The notes: generated by a model not told the origin, from the letters alone. A DNA stretch of 64,000 bases from Enterobacter cloacae complex sp. ECNIH7 (GCF_002208095.1 NZ_CP017990.1:3720001-3784000), one strand, 5' to 3'. Shown: positions 23,899 through 39,008, counted from the first letter of the stretch. Program-made: numbers and translations.

Positions 23899-25190
23899 AG
23901 TCGAATGCCTTTCCCTTTGCGATGCAGCATCAGGGAAACAACAAAGGCCAGTGCGCCCATTATCGTTACGTACCAGAAGAATGTCGTTTCACTTCCCCAT
24001 GATTTAAGCGATAACGCAACGTACTCCGCCGATCCGCCAAACAACGCATTAGCTACCGCATAAGAGAGCCCTACCCCTAAAGCACGTACCTGCGCCGGGA
24101 ACATTTCGGCTTTCAGTATTCCGCTAATAGAGGTATAGAAACTGACAATCACCATCGCCAGCATCACCAGCGCAAACGCGGCATACGGCGAAGTCACGTG
24201 CTGAAGGGCAGACAGAATAGGTACGGTACATAACGCCGACAGCCCGCCAAAAATCAGCATCGACGTTCGTCGACCGATTTTATCCGAGAGCGCACCGATA
24301 ATAGGTTGTATGAGCATAAAGACAAATAGCGCCACGGTCATGACCACGCTGGCGACGTTGGCGTGCATACCGGTGGTGTTCACCAGGTACTTTTGCATAT
24401 AGGTGGTGAACGTGTAGAAACTAAGAGAGCCGCCCGCGGTGAAGCCCAGCACCATCAGGAAAGCTTTGCGGTTACGCCATAACCCTTTGAATGTTCCAGC
24501 CTCCTTCAGCGTTCTGACTTCCTTCTGAGAGGTTTCATCTAACTGACGGCGTAGCCAAAGTGCGACAACCGCCAGTACTGCGCCCATCGCGAAAGGAATT
24601 CGCCATCCCCAGGCGTGAAGTTGTTCGTCCGTCAGGATTTGCTGCAGGATCACCACCACAAGAATGGCCAGCAGTTGACCACCAATCAGCGTGACATACT
24701 GGAATGAGGCGTAAAAACCTTTACGGCCTTCCAGTGCAATCTCACTCATGTAGGTCGCACTGGTACCGTATTCTCCGCCCACCGATAATCCCTGAAATAA
24801 GCGGGCCAGTAAAAGTAGCGCCGGTGCCCAGGTACCTATCGATTCATATCCCGGTAAGCAGGCGATCACCAGAGAACCAAAGCACATCATGCACACCGAG
24901 ATCAGCATAGAAGTCTTACGGCCACGACGATCCGCAATGCGACCGAACAACCAGCCCCCGATGGGCCGCATTAAAAACCCTGCGGCAAAAACCCCCGCCG
25001 TTTGTAGCAGCTGCGTTGTGGTGTTGCCAGATGGGAAAAAAATATGTGCGAAGTAGAGTGAACAGAATGAGTAGACGTAAAAGTCGAACCATTCAACCAG
25101 ATTCCCTGAAGAGGCGCTGACTATTGCCCATACCCTTCTTCGGGTATCACTGTTAGCCAGCGTCCCGTTTGATGTAATGCTTTCTGTCAT
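23895..25190 (-). CDS. kgtP: Alpha-ketoglutarate:H+ symporter
   Basis: KgtP imports 2-oxoglutarate with protons. It is a major-facilitator protein with 12 membrane segments, 431 residues. MFS signatures are [13 protein letters not shown] (loop 2-3) and [13 protein letters not shown] (loop 8-9), and the start of TM1 is [16 protein letters not shown] as in the metabolite-H+ symporter family. I chose the ATG at 25190 ([19 protein letters not shown]), close to the E. coli N-terminus. An upstream frame adds 17 residues that run into the inverted repeat of the leader. Confidence 0.95.
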   Translation of the reverse strand: MTESITSNGTLANSDTRRRVWAIVSASSGNLVEWFDFYVYSFCSLYFAHIFFPSGNTTTQLLQTAGVFAAGFLMRPIGGWLFGRIADRRGRKTSMLISVCMMCFGSLVIACLPGYESIGTWAPALLLLARLFQGLSVGGEYGTSATYMSEIALEGRKGFYASFQYVTLIGGQLLAILVVVILQQILTDEQLHAWGWRIPFAMGAVLAVVALWLRRQLDETSQKEVRTLKEAGTFKGLWRNRKAFLMVLGFTAGGSLSFYTFTTYMQKYLVNTTGMHANVASVVMTVALFVFMLIQPIIGALSDKIGRRTSMLIFGGLSALCTVPILSALQHVTSPYAAFALVMLAMVIVSFYTSISGILKAEMFPAQVRALGVGLSYAVANALFGGSAEYVALSLKSWGSETTFFWYVTIMGALAFVVSLMLHRKGKGIRL

Positions 25191-25222
25191 TGTGATTATG
25201 CTCCTGCCATAAACAGCGGCGT

Positions 25223-25242
25223 ATTGAGTCAGGAGACTCAAT
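25223..25242. promoter_or_regulatory. Inverted repeat in the kgtP leader
   Basis: ATTGAGTC-AGGA-GACTCAAT is a perfect 8-bp inverted repeat about 33 bp upstream of the kgtP start. It could be an operator or an mRNA stem. No regulator is evident. The rest of the gap to the rRNA operon is AT-rich promoter-like DNA. Confidence 0.4.
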
Positions 25243-25356
25243 TACCTCGTAAATGAAATGTTATAATTTTGTTATAAATAACATTGCGACAGGGATCACA
25301 CATTCCATTAGCAGGATAAGGGATTAAGAGGAAGGCCAGAGAGGATAAGCACAAAG

Positions 25357-25388
25357 CAAAAAACCCCGCACCTCACGGTGCGGGGTTC
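25357..25388 (-). terminator. Terminator of the rRNA operon
   Basis: On the minus strand a GC-rich stem (ACCCCGCACC / GGTGCGGGGT, with a short GTGA loop region) is followed by TTTTTTGC, ten bases after the 5S 3' end. Confidence 0.92.
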
Positions 25389-25397
25389 TTCTATTTG

Positions 25398-25517
25398 GTG
25401 CCTGGCAGTTCCCTACTCTCACATGGGGAGACCCCACACTACCATCGGCGCTACGGCGTTTCACTTCTGAGTTCGGCATGGGGTCAGGTGGGACCACCGC
25501 GCTAAAGCCGCCAGGCA
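25398..25517 (-). rRNA. rrf: 5S ribosomal RNA
   Basis: The minus strand reads TGCCTGGCGGCTTTAGCGCG at the 5' end and ends ...GGGAACTGCCAGGCAC, 120 nt in all. The two ends pair as the 5S terminal stem. It is the last gene of the rRNA operon, 71 bp after 23S. Confidence 0.97.
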
Positions 25518-25588
25518 AATTCTGTTAAATCTGTATCAGGCTGAAATTTGAATGTTCTGTCTCTTCGCCGAAACAGCTTCGGCGTTGT

Positions 25589-28493
<2,905 letters not shown>

Positions 28494-28675
28494 TCACAAC
28501 CCGAAGATGTTTCACTTCTGATTGCGAAAATTTGAGAGACTCGAACACATCATTAAGATGTGTCGTTTCAATTTTCAGCTTGATCCAGATTTTTAAAGAG
28601 CAAATATCTCAAACGTCACCCGAAGATGAGTTTTGAGATATGACGGCCGGTGACTTTCACTCACGAACCAGCAAG

Positions 28676-28751
28676 TGGCGTCCCCTAGGGGATTCGAACC
28701 CCTGTTACCGCCGTGAAAGGGCGGTGTCCTGGGCCTCTAGACGAAGGGGAC
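28676..28751 (-). tRNA. gltW: tRNA-Glu (anticodon TTC)
   Basis: A 76-nt tRNA on the minus strand, beginning GTCCCCTTCGTCTAGAGGCC and ending with the CCA of GGGGACGCCA. The anticodon loop is CTTTCAC with anticodon TTC. It lies in the 16S-23S spacer. A single tRNA-Glu there is the rrnB/C/E/G type of E. coli, and the position next to kgtP and clpB equals rrnG. A spacer boxA-like CTCTTTAAAAATC lies at about 28590-28604. Confidence 0.98.
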
Positions 28752-28835
28752 GTAAAGTCTCAATCGCAAGACGCCTTGCTATTTACTTTTCATCAGACAA
28801 TCTGTGTGGACACTACAAAGGCAGGTTCTTTAAGG

Positions 28836-30377
<1,542 letters not shown>

Positions 30378-30508
30378 AAGTTTGATGCTCGTGAATTAAA
30401 CTTCGTAATGAATTACGTATGTTCACTCAGAGACTTGGTATTCATTTTTCGTCTTGCGACGTTAAGAATCCATGTCACTTTGAGTGCCCACACAGATTGT
30501 CTGATAAA

Positions 30509-30521
30509 TTGTTAAAGAGCA
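30509..30521 (-). promoter_or_regulatory. rRNA leader boxA antitermination element
   Basis: TGCTCTTTAACAA on the minus strand is the enterobacterial boxA of the rRNA leader, about 130 bp before mature 16S. It recruits NusB/NusE for antitermination. Confidence 0.9.
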
Positions 30522-30556
30522 GTGCCGCTTCGTTTTCGCTGCGGCGCGGGGTGTGC

Positions 30557-30584
30557 ATATTACGCTTTCCCGCTTCAGAGTCAA
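30557..30584 (-). promoter_or_regulatory. rRNA promoter P2
   Basis: The minus strand has TTGACT (30584-30579), a 16-bp spacer and TAATAT (30562-30557), nearest to the leader, as for rrn P2. Confidence 0.85.
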
Positions 30585-30653
30585 GCGATTAATTTCGCTT
30601 TTCTCTGCTGACCCGGCGGCGTGTGTGCCGTTGTTCCGTGTCAGTGGAGGCGC

Positions 30654-30681
30654 ATTATAGGGAGTTATTCCGAAGCCGCAA
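30654..30681 (-). promoter_or_regulatory. rRNA promoter P1 with UP element
   Basis: The minus strand has TTGCGG (30681-30676), a 16-bp spacer and a perfect TATAAT (30659-30654), followed by a GCGCC-rich discriminator typical of stringent control. The AT-rich UP-element region extends to about 30720. P1, P2 and boxA fill the gap between 16S and clpB, together with the clpB terminator. Confidence 0.88.
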
Positions 30682-30764
30682 GGGTAAAGTGAAAATTATT
30701 TACTAACCGCTCACTTTCCAGGCAATATTTACTCCAGACCTCAATTTTCGCCTGGTTTTTAAAC

Positions 30765-30792
30765 AAAAACGAGCCGCAAGCGGCTCGTTTTT
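30765..30792. terminator. clpB terminator
   Basis: A 12-bp perfect stem (AAAAACGAGCCG / CGGCTCGTTTTT) with loop CAAG lies 13 bp after the clpB stop. The T/A flanks allow termination in either direction, so it also insulates rRNA P1 from clpB. Confidence 0.92.
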
Positions 30793-30804
30793 GCGTTTTG
30801 TGAC

Positions 30805-33378
30805 TTACTGCACTGCCACAATGCGATCGTCGTTGGCTTCCAGACGGATAACTTTGCCCGGAATCAACTCTCCGGAGAGGATCTGCTGCGCCAGCGGGTT
30901 TTCGATCTGCTGCTGGATAGCACGTTTTAATGGACGCGCACCGTACACCGGATCGTAACCATTCTCACTCAGCAGCTTCAGGGCCTCGTCGGAGATGTGA
31001 ATTTCATACCCACGCTCTTCCAGACGTTTGTACAGACGCTGCAGCTGGATCTGTGCAATCGACGCAATATGTTTCTCACCCAGAGGATGGAATACCACAA
31101 CTTCATCAATACGGTTGATGAACTCAGGACGGAAGTTATGGCTGACCACACCGAGCACCAGATCCTTCATATGGCTATAGTCCAGTTCACCGAAACGTTC
31201 CTGAATCAAATCGGAACCCAGGTTCGAGGTCATGATGACAACCGTATTACGGAAGTCGACCGTTCTCCCCTGCCCGTCGGTCAGACGACCATCGTCCAGG
31301 ACCTGAAGCAGAATGTTGAACACATCCGGGTGCGCTTTTTCCACTTCATCCAGCAGGATGACGGAATAAGGGCGACGGCGAACTGCTTCCGTCAGATAAC
31401 CACCTTCTTCATAACCTACGTATCCCGGAGGCGCACCGACCAGACGTGAGACGGAGTGTTTCTCCATAAACTCAGACATGTCGATACGCACCATCGCATC
31501 GTCGCTGTCGAACATAAAGTTAGCCAGCGCTTTACACAGCTCGGTTTTACCGACTCCCGTCGGCCCCAGGAACAGGAACGAACCAATCGGACGGTTTGGA
31601 TCGGACAGCCCCGCTCGGCTACGGCGAATAGCGTTCGAAACCGCTTCAACCGCTTCGTTCTGGCCAATCACCCGATTATGGAGATCTTGCTCCATGCGCA
31701 GCAGTTTTTCACGCTCGCCTTCCAGCATGCGCGCCACCGGAATACCGGTCCAGCGAGCAAGCACTTCCGCGATTTCTGCATCCGTCACTTTATTACGTAA
31801 CAGACGCATCGTTTTCCCTTCTGACTGCGTCGCTATCTCAAGCTGTTTTTCCAGCTCAGGAATTTTGCCGTACTGCAGTTCAGACATCCGCGCCAGATCG
31901 CCGACACGGCGAGCCTGCTCAATGGCAATTTTTGCCTGTTCAAGTTCAGCTTTAATGGTCTGAGTGCCGGAAAGGGATGCTTTCTCGGCTTTCCACTCTT
32001 CTTCCAGCTCAGAGTACTGGCGCTCTTTATCGTCCAGTTCTTCATTGAGCATATCCAGGCGTTTCTTACTGGCTTCATCAGACTCTTTCTTCAGCGCCTG
32101 CTGTTCCAGCTTGAGCTGAATGATGCGTCGGTCGAGTCGGTCCAGCTCTTCCGGTTTCGAGTCAATCTGCATACGAATGCTCGAAGCCGCTTCATCAATA
32201 AGGTCGATCGCTTTATCCGGCAGCTGGCGATCGGCGATATAACGATGTGAAAGCGTCGCCGCCGCAACGATAGCCGGGTCAGTGATCTGCACGTGGTGGT
32301 GCAGTTCATAGCGCTCTTTCAGACCACGCAGGATCGCGATGGTATCTTCAACGCTTGGCTCAGCAACAAACACTTTCTGGAAGCGACGTTCCAGCGCAGC
32401 ATCTTTCTCAATGTACTGACGATACTCGTCAAGCGTGGTGGCACCAACGCAGTGAAGTTCACCACGCGCCAGCGCAGGTTTCAGCATGTTCCCGGCATCC
32501 ATCGCGCCGTCCGCTTTACCCGCACCGACCATAGTGTGCAGTTCGTCGATAAACAGGATAACGTTGCCTTCCTGCTTCGCCAGATCGTTAAGCACCCCTT
32601 TGAGACGCTCTTCGAACTCGCCGCGGTATTTCGCACCGGCCACCAGCGCGCCCATATCCAGCGCCAGTACGCGGCGGCCTTTCAGGCCTTCCGGCACTTC
32701 TCCGTTGACGATACGCTGCGCCAGCCCTTCAACAATGGCGGTTTTACCGACACCCGGTTCACCAATCAGCACCGGGTTGTTCTTGGTACGACGCTGCAGT
32801 ACCTGAATCGTACGGCGAATTTCTTCATCACGGCCGATAACCGGGTCAAGTTTGCCCTGTTCAGCACGCTCGGTCAGATCGACCGTAAATTTCTTCAAAG
32901 CCTGACGTTGGTCTTCGGCTCCCTGATCGTTCACGCTTTCACCTCCGCGCATTTTCTCAATCGCCTGAGTCACATTGGCGGTGGTCGCACCGGCAGATTT
33001 CAGCAGGTCGGTCAAGGTACCGCGTGATTCAAGCGCCGCCAGAACAAACAGCTCTGACGAAATAAAGTTGTCCCCACGTTTTTGCGCCAGCTTGTCGCAA
33101 AGATTCAGCACGCGCACCAGATCCTGAGACGGCTGAACGTCGCCGCCGGTACCTTCTACCTGCGGTAAACGGCTCAGCGCCTGATCGATAGCGGTGCGTA
33201 ACTGGCCAGCATTAATGCCAGCGGACGTTAATAAAGGACGTACCGATCCCCCTTCCTGATTCAGCAAGGCGCTCATTAAATGAAGAGGTTCGATAAACTG
33301 GTTGTCGTGCCCCAGTGCGAGGGACTGGGCATCGGCGAGAGCAAGCTGGAATTTATTAGTAAGACGATCCAGACGCAT
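30805..33378 (-). CDS. clpB: ATP-dependent chaperone ClpB
   Basis: ClpB is the AAA+ disaggregase that works with DnaK. The 857-residue protein has an N-domain (1-145), NBD1 with Walker A GEPGVGKT (about 206-213), the middle coiled-coil domain (about 410-520) and NBD2 with Walker A GPTGVGKT (about 605-612). Val149 is encoded by GTG, the internal start used in E. coli to make the short ClpB form. The start at [10 protein letters not shown] is four residues inside the longest frame. It is preceded by a sigma32-type promoter. Confidence 0.98.
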   Translation of the reverse strand: MRLDRLTNKFQLALADAQSLALGHDNQFIEPLHLMSALLNQEGGSVRPLLTSAGINAGQLRTAIDQALSRLPQVEGTGGDVQPSQDLVRVLNLCDKLAQKRGDNFISSELFVLAALESRGTLTDLLKSAGATTANVTQAIEKMRGGESVNDQGAEDQRQALKKFTVDLTERAEQGKLDPVIGRDEEIRRTIQVLQRRTKNNPVLIGEPGVGKTAIVEGLAQRIVNGEVPEGLKGRRVLALDMGALVAGAKYRGEFEERLKGVLNDLAKQEGNVILFIDELHTMVGAGKADGAMDAGNMLKPALARGELHCVGATTLDEYRQYIEKDAALERRFQKVFVAEPSVEDTIAILRGLKERYELHHHVQITDPAIVAAATLSHRYIADRQLPDKAIDLIDEAASSIRMQIDSKPEELDRLDRRIIQLKLEQQALKKESDEASKKRLDMLNEELDDKERQYSELEEEWKAEKASLSGTQTIKAELEQAKIAIEQARRVGDLARMSELQYGKIPELEKQLEIATQSEGKTMRLLRNKVTDAEIAEVLARWTGIPVARMLEGEREKLLRMEQDLHNRVIGQNEAVEAVSNAIRRSRAGLSDPNRPIGSFLFLGPTGVGKTELCKALANFMFDSDDAMVRIDMSEFMEKHSVSRLVGAPPGYVGYEEGGYLTEAVRRRPYSVILLDEVEKAHPDVFNILLQVLDDGRLTDGQGRTVDFRNTVVIMTSNLGSDLIQERFGELDYSHMKDLVLGVVSHNFRPEFINRIDEVVVFHPLGEKHIASIAQIQLQRLYKRLEERGYEIHISDEALKLLSENGYDPVYGARPLKRAIQQQIENPLAQQILSGELIPGKVIRLEANDDRIVAVQ

Positions 33379-33416
33379 AACTCCTCCCATAACAGGTCAA
33401 ATTTGCTACTGGAGAT

Positions 33417-33445
33417 TAAATGAGGTCATCCCTCAATTATTCAAG
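33417..33445 (-). promoter_or_regulatory. Sigma32 heat-shock promoter of clpB
   Basis: On the minus strand CTTGAA (33445-33440), a 14-bp spacer and CCTCATTTA (33425-33417) match the heat-shock consensus CTTGAAA-N11-16-CCCCATNTA well. It starts about 60 bp upstream of the clpB ATG. Confidence 0.8.
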
Positions 33446-33507
33446 GTTAATGACCTGAATTATGTGAAAAGAAAACGGCACGTACCGGATCGTCTTGATT
33501 CTTTAGG

Positions 33508-34239
33508 TTATATCAGCCAAATGAAACTTGCCATACGCCCCGTGGTCTTGTCGCGACGATAGGAGAAAAAATCACCCTTTTCGGTGAATGTGCAGCGATC
33601 GCCGCCGAAGATCTGCGTCACGCCAACGTTATTCAGACGTTGACGGGCGAGCTGGTAAATATCGGCCAGATATTTATCTCCCGAAGGCAGGAAGGCTTCA
33701 ACCGCTTGCGGATCTTTTTCCATAAAGGCTTCGCGAACCTCTGGCCCTACTTCAAAAGCGCGAGGACCAATGGCCGGGCCAAGCCAGGCCATAATATTGG
33801 CTGGCTCATCGCTAAAGCAGGCGACAGTTTCTTCGAGCACGCCTTCACATAGACCACGCCAGCCCGCGTGTGCTGCTGCCACCTCGGAACCTGCACGGTT
33901 ACAGAACAGAACCGGCAGACAATCGGCGGTCATCACGGCACAAACGGTTCCCGGAGTATTACTGTAAGAGGCATCAGCGCGTTTAGAAGCATAGGGTTCT
34001 CCCGTCAACTTCAGCACCGCGTTACCATGAACCTGTTCCAGCCAGACCGGTTTTGACGGCAAGTTCCCCGCAGCAAACAAACGTCTGCGGTTCTCTTCAA
34101 CATGTTCCAGGTTGTCGCCACAGTGCGCACCGAGGTTCAAAGACTCCCACGCGCCCTGGCTAACACCGCCAATACGGGTTGAACTACAGGCGGCCACGCC
34201 AGCAGGCAATGGCCACTCCGGGACAATCAGTTTGGTCAT
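33508..34239 (-). CDS. pgeF: Purine nucleoside phosphorylase / peptidoglycan editing factor PgeF
   Basis: A 243-residue multicopper-oxidase-fold protein (YfiH/LACC1 family). In E. coli it removes UDP-MurNAc-L-Ser-type errors from peptidoglycan precursors, and homologues show nucleoside phosphorylase activity. Visible motifs are NLGAHCGDN, ADCLPVLFCNRAGSEVAAAHAGWRGL with the zinc-binding His and Cys, and the C-terminal GDRCTFTEKGDFFSYRRDKTTGRMAS. Its start overlaps the stop of rluD by 4 bp. Confidence 0.94.
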   Translation of the reverse strand: MTKLIVPEWPLPAGVAACSSTRIGGVSQGAWESLNLGAHCGDNLEHVEENRRRLFAAGNLPSKPVWLEQVHGNAVLKLTGEPYASKRADASYSNTPGTVCAVMTADCLPVLFCNRAGSEVAAAHAGWRGLCEGVLEETVACFSDEPANIMAWLGPAIGPRAFEVGPEVREAFMEKDPQAVEAFLPSGDKYLADIYQLARQRLNNVGVTQIFGGDRCTFTEKGDFFSYRRDKTTGRMASFIWLI

Positions 34240-35216
34240 AACCAGTCCACTTGATCCTTATGTTCTTCGAAATCAGCACGCATAGCGTCGATAAGATCCA
34301 CCATATCCTGCGGGATAGGCGCATGCCACTCCATCTGAATACCGGTGATAGGGTGGTAAAGACGCAGCATGGTCGCGTGCAGCGCCTGACGATCGAATTT
34401 ACGCAATACGCTGATGAACTCATCCGATGCGCCTTTAGGTGGACGCGGGCGGCCACCGTAGACCTGATCCCCTACCAGCGGATGGGTAATGTGGGCCATA
34501 TGCACGCGGATCTGGTGAGTACGTCCGGTTTCCAGACGCAGACGCAGGCGCGTATGAATACGGAAGTGCTCCATAATGCGATAGTGCGTCACCGCCGGTT
34601 TACCCATCGGATGCACCGACATATGGGTACGTTTAGTTGGGTGACGGCTGATTGGCTCTTCCACCGTTCCGCCAGAGGTCATATGCCCAATGGCTACCGC
34701 TTCATACTCGCGGGTGATTTCGCGCAGCTGCAGCGATTCCACCAGACGGGTCTGAGCTGGAACGGTCTTCGCCACCACCATCAAACCGGTGGTGTCTTTA
34801 TCCAGACGGTGCACGATGCCCGCGCGCGGGACATCCGCGATCGGCGGATAATAATGGAGAAGTGCGTTAAGTACCGTACCGTCAGGGTTTCCCGCCCCCG
34901 GGTGAACAACCAGGTCGCGCGGCTTGTTGATCACCAGAATGTCATCATCTTCATAGACGATGTCCAGTGGGATATCCTGCGGCTCGAAGCGGATTTCCTC
35001 TTCGATTTCAGCATTGATGGCGACAGCTTCCCCACCTAACACTTTCTCTTTTGGTTTGTCCCAGATCTTGCCGTTTACCAGCACGCGCTGGTCAAGGATC
35101 CATTCTTTTATGCGTGAACGCGAATAATCAGGGAACAATTCGGCCAAAGCCTGATCTAAGCGTTGACCGAGCTGATTTTCGGAGACTGTTGCGGTGAGTT
35201 CTACTCGTTGTGCCAT
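34236..35216 (-). CDS. rluD: 23S rRNA pseudouridine(1911/1915/1917) synthase
   Basis: RluD makes the three pseudouridines of 23S helix 69. The 326-residue protein has an N-terminal S4 RNA-binding domain (about 18-80) and the RluA-family catalytic motif HRLDKDTTGLMVVAK with Asp139. The length equals E. coli. It is divergent from bamD across 131 bp and followed by the overlapping pgeF. Confidence 0.97.
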   Translation of the reverse strand: MAQRVELTATVSENQLGQRLDQALAELFPDYSRSRIKEWILDQRVLVNGKIWDKPKEKVLGGEAVAINAEIEEEIRFEPQDIPLDIVYEDDDILVINKPRDLVVHPGAGNPDGTVLNALLHYYPPIADVPRAGIVHRLDKDTTGLMVVAKTVPAQTRLVESLQLREITREYEAVAIGHMTSGGTVEEPISRHPTKRTHMSVHPMGKPAVTHYRIMEHFRIHTRLRLRLETGRTHQIRVHMAHITHPLVGDQVYGGRPRPPKGASDEFISVLRKFDRQALHATMLRLYHPITGIQMEWHAPIPQDMVDLIDAMRADFEEHKDQVDWL

Positions 35217-35347
35217 AAACTGCTTCTTCGTTTAACGTTGGGTTTTACGGCTTTGCCGTTTAATATAGTGTGCTATTGTAGCTGGTCTTAATCGGGAGCA
35301 GGAACAGAGTTTCTCCCGGACAAACATTTGAGGAAAGTCAAAACGTC

Positions 35348-36085
35348 ATGACGCGCATGAAATATCTGGTGGCAGCGGCCACGTTGAGCCTGGCTTTGGT
35401 GGGCTGCTCCGGTTCAAATGAACAGGTCCCTGACAATCCGCCGAATGAAATCTATGCGACTGCACAACAAAAGTTGCAGGACGGTAACTGGAAACAGGCG
35501 ATAACGCAACTGGAAGCGTTGGATAATCGCTATCCATTTGGTCCGTATTCGCAGCAGGTACAGTTAGATCTCATCTACGCATACTATAAAAATGCCGATC
35601 TGCCGCTGGCTCAGGCAACCATCGATCGTTTCATGCGTCTGAACCCGACTCATCCTAACATCGACTACGTGATGTACATGCGCGGCCTCACCAACATGGC
35701 GCTGGACGACAGTGCGCTGCAGGGCTTCTTCGGCGTGGATCGTTCCGACCGTGACCCGCAGCATGCGCGTGATGCCTTCAATGACTTCTCCAAACTGGTG
35801 CGCGGCTATCCGAACAGTCAGTACGTGACTGACGCCACCAAACGTCTGGTGTTCCTGAAAGATCGTCTGGCGAAATATGAATACTCTGTAGCGGAATACT
35901 ATACCCGTCGTGGCGCATGGGTTGCCGTGGTTAACCGCGTAGAAGGTATGCTGCGTGATTATCCGGATACTCAGGCAACGCGCGATGGCCTGAAGCTGAT
36001 GGAAAATGCTTACCGTCAGATGCAGATGACCGCTCAGGCTGAAAAAGTGGCGAAAATCATCGCCGCGAACAGCAGCAACACCTGA
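35348..36085 (+). CDS. bamD: Outer membrane assembly factor BamD
   Basis: BamD is the essential lipoprotein of the Bam complex that folds beta-barrels into the outer membrane. It has 245 residues, with signal peptide and lipobox LVGC (Cys20). Five TPR-like repeats follow, beginning around [21 protein letters not shown]. It is almost identical to E. coli. The start [11 protein letters not shown] keeps the E. coli N-terminus. A second in-frame ATG three codons on is the alternative. Confidence 0.97.
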   Translation: MTRMKYLVAAATLSLALVGCSGSNEQVPDNPPNEIYATAQQKLQDGNWKQAITQLEALDNRYPFGPYSQQVQLDLIYAYYKNADLPLAQATIDRFMRLNPTHPNIDYVMYMRGLTNMALDDSALQGFFGVDRSDRDPQHARDAFNDFSKLVRGYPNSQYVTDATKRLVFLKDRLAKYEYSVAEYYTRRGAWVAVVNRVEGMLRDYPDTQATRDGLKLMENAYRQMQMTAQAEKVAKIIAANSSNT

Positions 36086-36099
36086 TATTGCCTCAATGC

Positions 36100-36131
36100 A
36101 AAACGGCAGCTCGAAGGCTGCCGTTTTTTTA
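36100..36131 (+). terminator. bamD terminator
   Basis: A 10-bp perfect stem AAACGGCAGC / GCTGCCGTTT with loop TCGAAG, followed by a T run, lies 16 bp after the bamD stop. Confidence 0.92.
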
Positions 36132-36273
36132 TTCATTTTAGCGCGTCGCTGAAGCGCTTAAGCCCCAACACATCCAGTCAACTATGGCCCCAATTTTTAC
36201 CTTCGACAAGGTAAATCTCACTTCTTCCTGCCCAGCCTCACAAAAAAGATTCCCTGACAAAAACCGACAAAAT

Positions 36274-36295
36274 AACGTGATCTAAATCACACATT
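36274..36295. promoter_or_regulatory. CRP site upstream of raiA
   Basis: AACGTGATCTAAATCACACATT closely follows the CRP consensus TGTGA-N6-TCACA. It centres about 40 bp before the expected start of transcription from a TATGCT -10 at 36312-36317, a class II position. I see nothing else in the 36132-36353 gap. Confidence 0.75.
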
Positions 36296-36305
36296 TTGAC
36301 ATTAG

Positions 36306-36695
<390 letters not shown>

Positions 36696-36718
36696 TCCTT
36701 TAAATTGAGTGTACCTCC

Positions 36719-36742
36719 AACGCGCCTTCGGGCGCGTTTTTT
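36719..36742 (+). terminator. raiA terminator
   Basis: An 8-bp stem AACGCGCC / GGCGCGTT with a TTCG tetraloop, followed by T residues, directly precedes the pheA promoter. Confidence 0.92.
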
Positions 36743-36750
36743 GTTTTTTA

Positions 36751-36780
36751 TTGACAGGGTGAAAACAGTGCGGGTACTTT
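36751..36780 (+). promoter_or_regulatory. pheL-pheA promoter
   Basis: TTGACA (36751-36756) and a GTACTT/TACTTT -10 about 17-18 bp later match the E. coli pheA promoter position, some 27 bp before pheL. Confidence 0.7.
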
Positions 36781-36806
36781 AACGGTATCAATCACAGGAT
36801 GACTTT

Positions 36807-36854
36807 ATGAAACTTACGCCGTTCTTCTTCGCATTCTTTTTTACCTTCCCCTGA
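36807..36854 (+). CDS. pheL: pheA operon leader peptide
   Basis: The 15-residue frame [15 protein letters not shown] contains seven phenylalanines and lies between the pheA promoter and the attenuator. Ribosome stalling at the Phe codons when charged tRNA-Phe is scarce favours the antiterminator fold and lets pheA be read. E. coli PheL is [15 protein letters not shown], so only residues 3-4 differ. Too short for normal gene finding, but certain in context. Confidence 0.95.
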   Translation: [15 protein letters not shown]

Positions 36855-36900
36855 ACGGGAGGCGTTTCGTCGTGTGATAAAGAATGCGAAGACGAACAAC

Positions 36901-36930
36901 AAGGCCTCCCACACCGGGGGGCCTTTTTTA
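36901..36930 (+). terminator. pheA attenuator
   Basis: The GC-rich stem AAGGCCTCCC / GGGGGGCCTT with a short loop and a run of T lies 47 bp after pheL and 32 bp before pheA. It is the attenuator of the Phe leader. Confidence 0.9.
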
Positions 36931-36961
36931 TTGATAACGATAAAATGAGACAGACAACACT

Positions 36962-38122
36962 ATGACACCGGAAAACCCGTTACTGGATCTGCGAGTAAAA
37001 ATCAGCGCGCTGGATGAGAAACTGCTGGCGCTGCTGGCCGAACGCCGCGCGCTTGCCGTTGAAGTGGGCAAAGCCAAGCTGGACTCCCATCGCCCGGTAC
37101 GAGATATCGACCGCGAGCGCGATCTGCTGGAACGTCTCATTCAGCTCGGCAAAGCGCATCACCTCGATGCCCACTACATCACCCGGTTGTTCCAGCTCAT
37201 CATCGAAGACTCCGTTCTCACTCAGCAAGCGTTACTCCAGCAGCATCTGAACAAAACCAATCCGCACTCTGCGCGTATCGCCTTCCTCGGTCCGAAAGGC
37301 TCTTATTCTCACCTGGCCGCCCGTCAGTATGCCGCACGCCATTTCGAAGAATTTATTGAGAGCGGCTGCGCGAAGTTTGCCGACATATTTAATCAGGTTG
37401 AGACCGGCCAGGCAGATTACGCCGTCGTACCGATTGAAAACACCAGCTCCGGTGCCATCAACGACGTCTACGATTTGCTGCAGCACACCAGCTTGTCGCT
37501 GGTTGGCGAGCTGACGATCCCTATCGATCACTGCGTGCTGGTCGCCGGCTCAACGGACCTGAGCAAGATCGAAACGGTCTACAGTCATCCACAGCCGTTC
37601 CAGCAGTGCAGCCAGTTCCTGAACCGCTATCCGAACTGGAAAATTGAGTACACCGAAAGCACCTCGGCGGCGATGGAAAAAGTGGCGCAGGCTAACTCCC
37701 CAACCGTCGCCGCGCTCGGCAGCGAAGCAGGCGGGGCGCTGTATGGTTTACAGGTGCTGGAACGCAACCTGGCAAACCAGACGCAAAATATCACCCGTTT
37801 CGTGGTGCTGGCACGCAAGGCAATCAATGTGTCTGACCAGGTGCCGGCCAAAACCACGCTGCTGATGGCGACCGGCCAACAGGCCGGTGCGCTGGTTGAA
37901 GCCCTGCTGGTGCTACGTAATCACAACCTGATCATGACCAGGCTGGAATCACGCCCAATCCACGGTAACCCATGGGAAGAGATGTTTTATCTTGATATCC
38001 AGGCCAACCTGGAATCTGCTTCCATGCAGAAAGCCCTGCGCGAACTGGGCGAGATCACGCGCTCCATGAAAGTGCTGGGCTGCTATCCGAGCGAGAACGT
38101 GGTCCCGGTTGACCCGGCTTAA
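36962..38122 (+). CDS. pheA: Chorismate mutase / prephenate dehydratase
   Basis: A bifunctional enzyme that turns chorismate into phenylpyruvate for phenylalanine. It has 386 residues: an AroQ chorismate mutase (about 1-95, with [23 protein letters not shown]), prephenate dehydratase (about 105-285, [18 protein letters not shown]) and a C-terminal ACT domain binding Phe ([10 protein letters not shown] and [17 protein letters not shown]). Transcription is attenuated through pheL. Its stop overlaps that of the convergent SMP-30 gene by 4 bp. Confidence 0.98.
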   Translation: MTPENPLLDLRVKISALDEKLLALLAERRALAVEVGKAKLDSHRPVRDIDRERDLLERLIQLGKAHHLDAHYITRLFQLIIEDSVLTQQALLQQHLNKTNPHSARIAFLGPKGSYSHLAARQYAARHFEEFIESGCAKFADIFNQVETGQADYAVVPIENTSSGAINDVYDLLQHTSLSLVGELTIPIDHCVLVAGSTDLSKIETVYSHPQPFQQCSQFLNRYPNWKIEYTESTSAAMEKVAQANSPTVAALGSEAGGALYGLQVLERNLANQTQNITRFVVLARKAINVSDQVPAKTTLLMATGQQAGALVEALLVLRNHNLIMTRLESRPIHGNPWEEMFYLDIQANLESASMQKALRELGEITRSMKVLGCYPSENVVPVDPA

Positions 38123-38991
38123 CGTTCGATAAACCGGCTTTTCTTCTTCCCTGCCACGCTCACCGGCAGGGTGAAGATGGCTCCGGAGAGCGGATACTTC
38201 GCCACCTCGTCCGCATCCATATTTTCCCGCGTGGTGGTAATAAACAGCGTTTTCATGTCATCGCCGCCAAAGCAGACCATCGTCGGGCAACGCACCGGCA
38301 TGCGGTATTCTTCCAGCTGCTCCCCTTGCGGAGAAAAACGCGCAATACGCCAGCCGTCAAACAGCGCGCTCCAGTAGCAGCCTTCCACATCCATGGCCGC
38401 GCCGTCCGGTATCCCTTCGCCCTCTTTAAACTGACGAAACACCTCGCGCCTGCCGGGTTCGCCCTGCTCATCAAGCGGCGTTCGGTAAATAACGCCATTT
38501 GGCGTGTCTGAGGTAAACATCCATTGATTATCCGGGCTAAACGCTAAGCCGTTGTGGCCGTGAATATCGCACTGGATCACTTTCGGCGTCAGGTCGTTGT
38601 CGATGCGCATCAGCAGGGCACCGTTGTAATCTCCCGGCCCCCAAAACGTGCCCGCATAGAATCGCCCCAGAGAATCGGTGCCGCCGTCGTTAAAACGTGC
38701 GAGCTGCGGGTTAGAGGGGTTATCGCACACCTTGCGGCGCAGCAGGCCGTGTTTATCGGTCAGCCAGATACCCGTTCGCATCGCAACGATAAAACCACCC
38801 TGCTCTCGCAGCGCGAAACAACCCACCTCCTCATGGAATGAGAGCACGGTATGTTCTGCCGTCGGCAGATGATAGCGGTGGATCTCTCCTTCCAGAATAT
38901 CGGCCCAGTAGAGCGCGTGTTCGTCGGCGCTCCACGTCGGGCATTCAGGCAAATGCCCGGTGTAATTCAACAGCAGCTGCGGTTCGGCCAT
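38119..38991 (-). CDS. SMP-30/gluconolactonase-family protein
   Basis: A 290-residue six-bladed beta-propeller of the SMP-30/gluconolactonase/LRE family. The divalent-metal ligands expected for the family are visible: the Glu in LPECPTWS near residue 16, the Asn in [19 protein letters not shown] and the Asp in [14 protein letters not shown]. Such enzymes hydrolyse sugar lactones or similar esters, and no sugar operon adjoins it to define the substrate. It stands between pheA and tyrA, which are direct neighbours in E. coli K-12, and is about 60 bp downstream of tyrA in the same direction, after the tyrA terminator. Likely a later insertion. Confidence 0.85.
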   Translation of the reverse strand: MAEPQLLLNYTGHLPECPTWSADEHALYWADILEGEIHRYHLPTAEHTVLSFHEEVGCFALREQGGFIVAMRTGIWLTDKHGLLRRKVCDNPSNPQLARFNDGGTDSLGRFYAGTFWGPGDYNGALLMRIDNDLTPKVIQCDIHGHNGLAFSPDNQWMFTSDTPNGVIYRTPLDEQGEPGRREVFRQFKEGEGIPDGAAMDVEGCYWSALFDGWRIARFSPQGEQLEEYRMPVRCPTMVCFGGDDMKTLFITTTRENMDADEVAKYPLSGAIFTLPVSVAGKKKSRFIER

Positions 38992-39008
38992 GACAGTTCC
39001 CCAAAATG

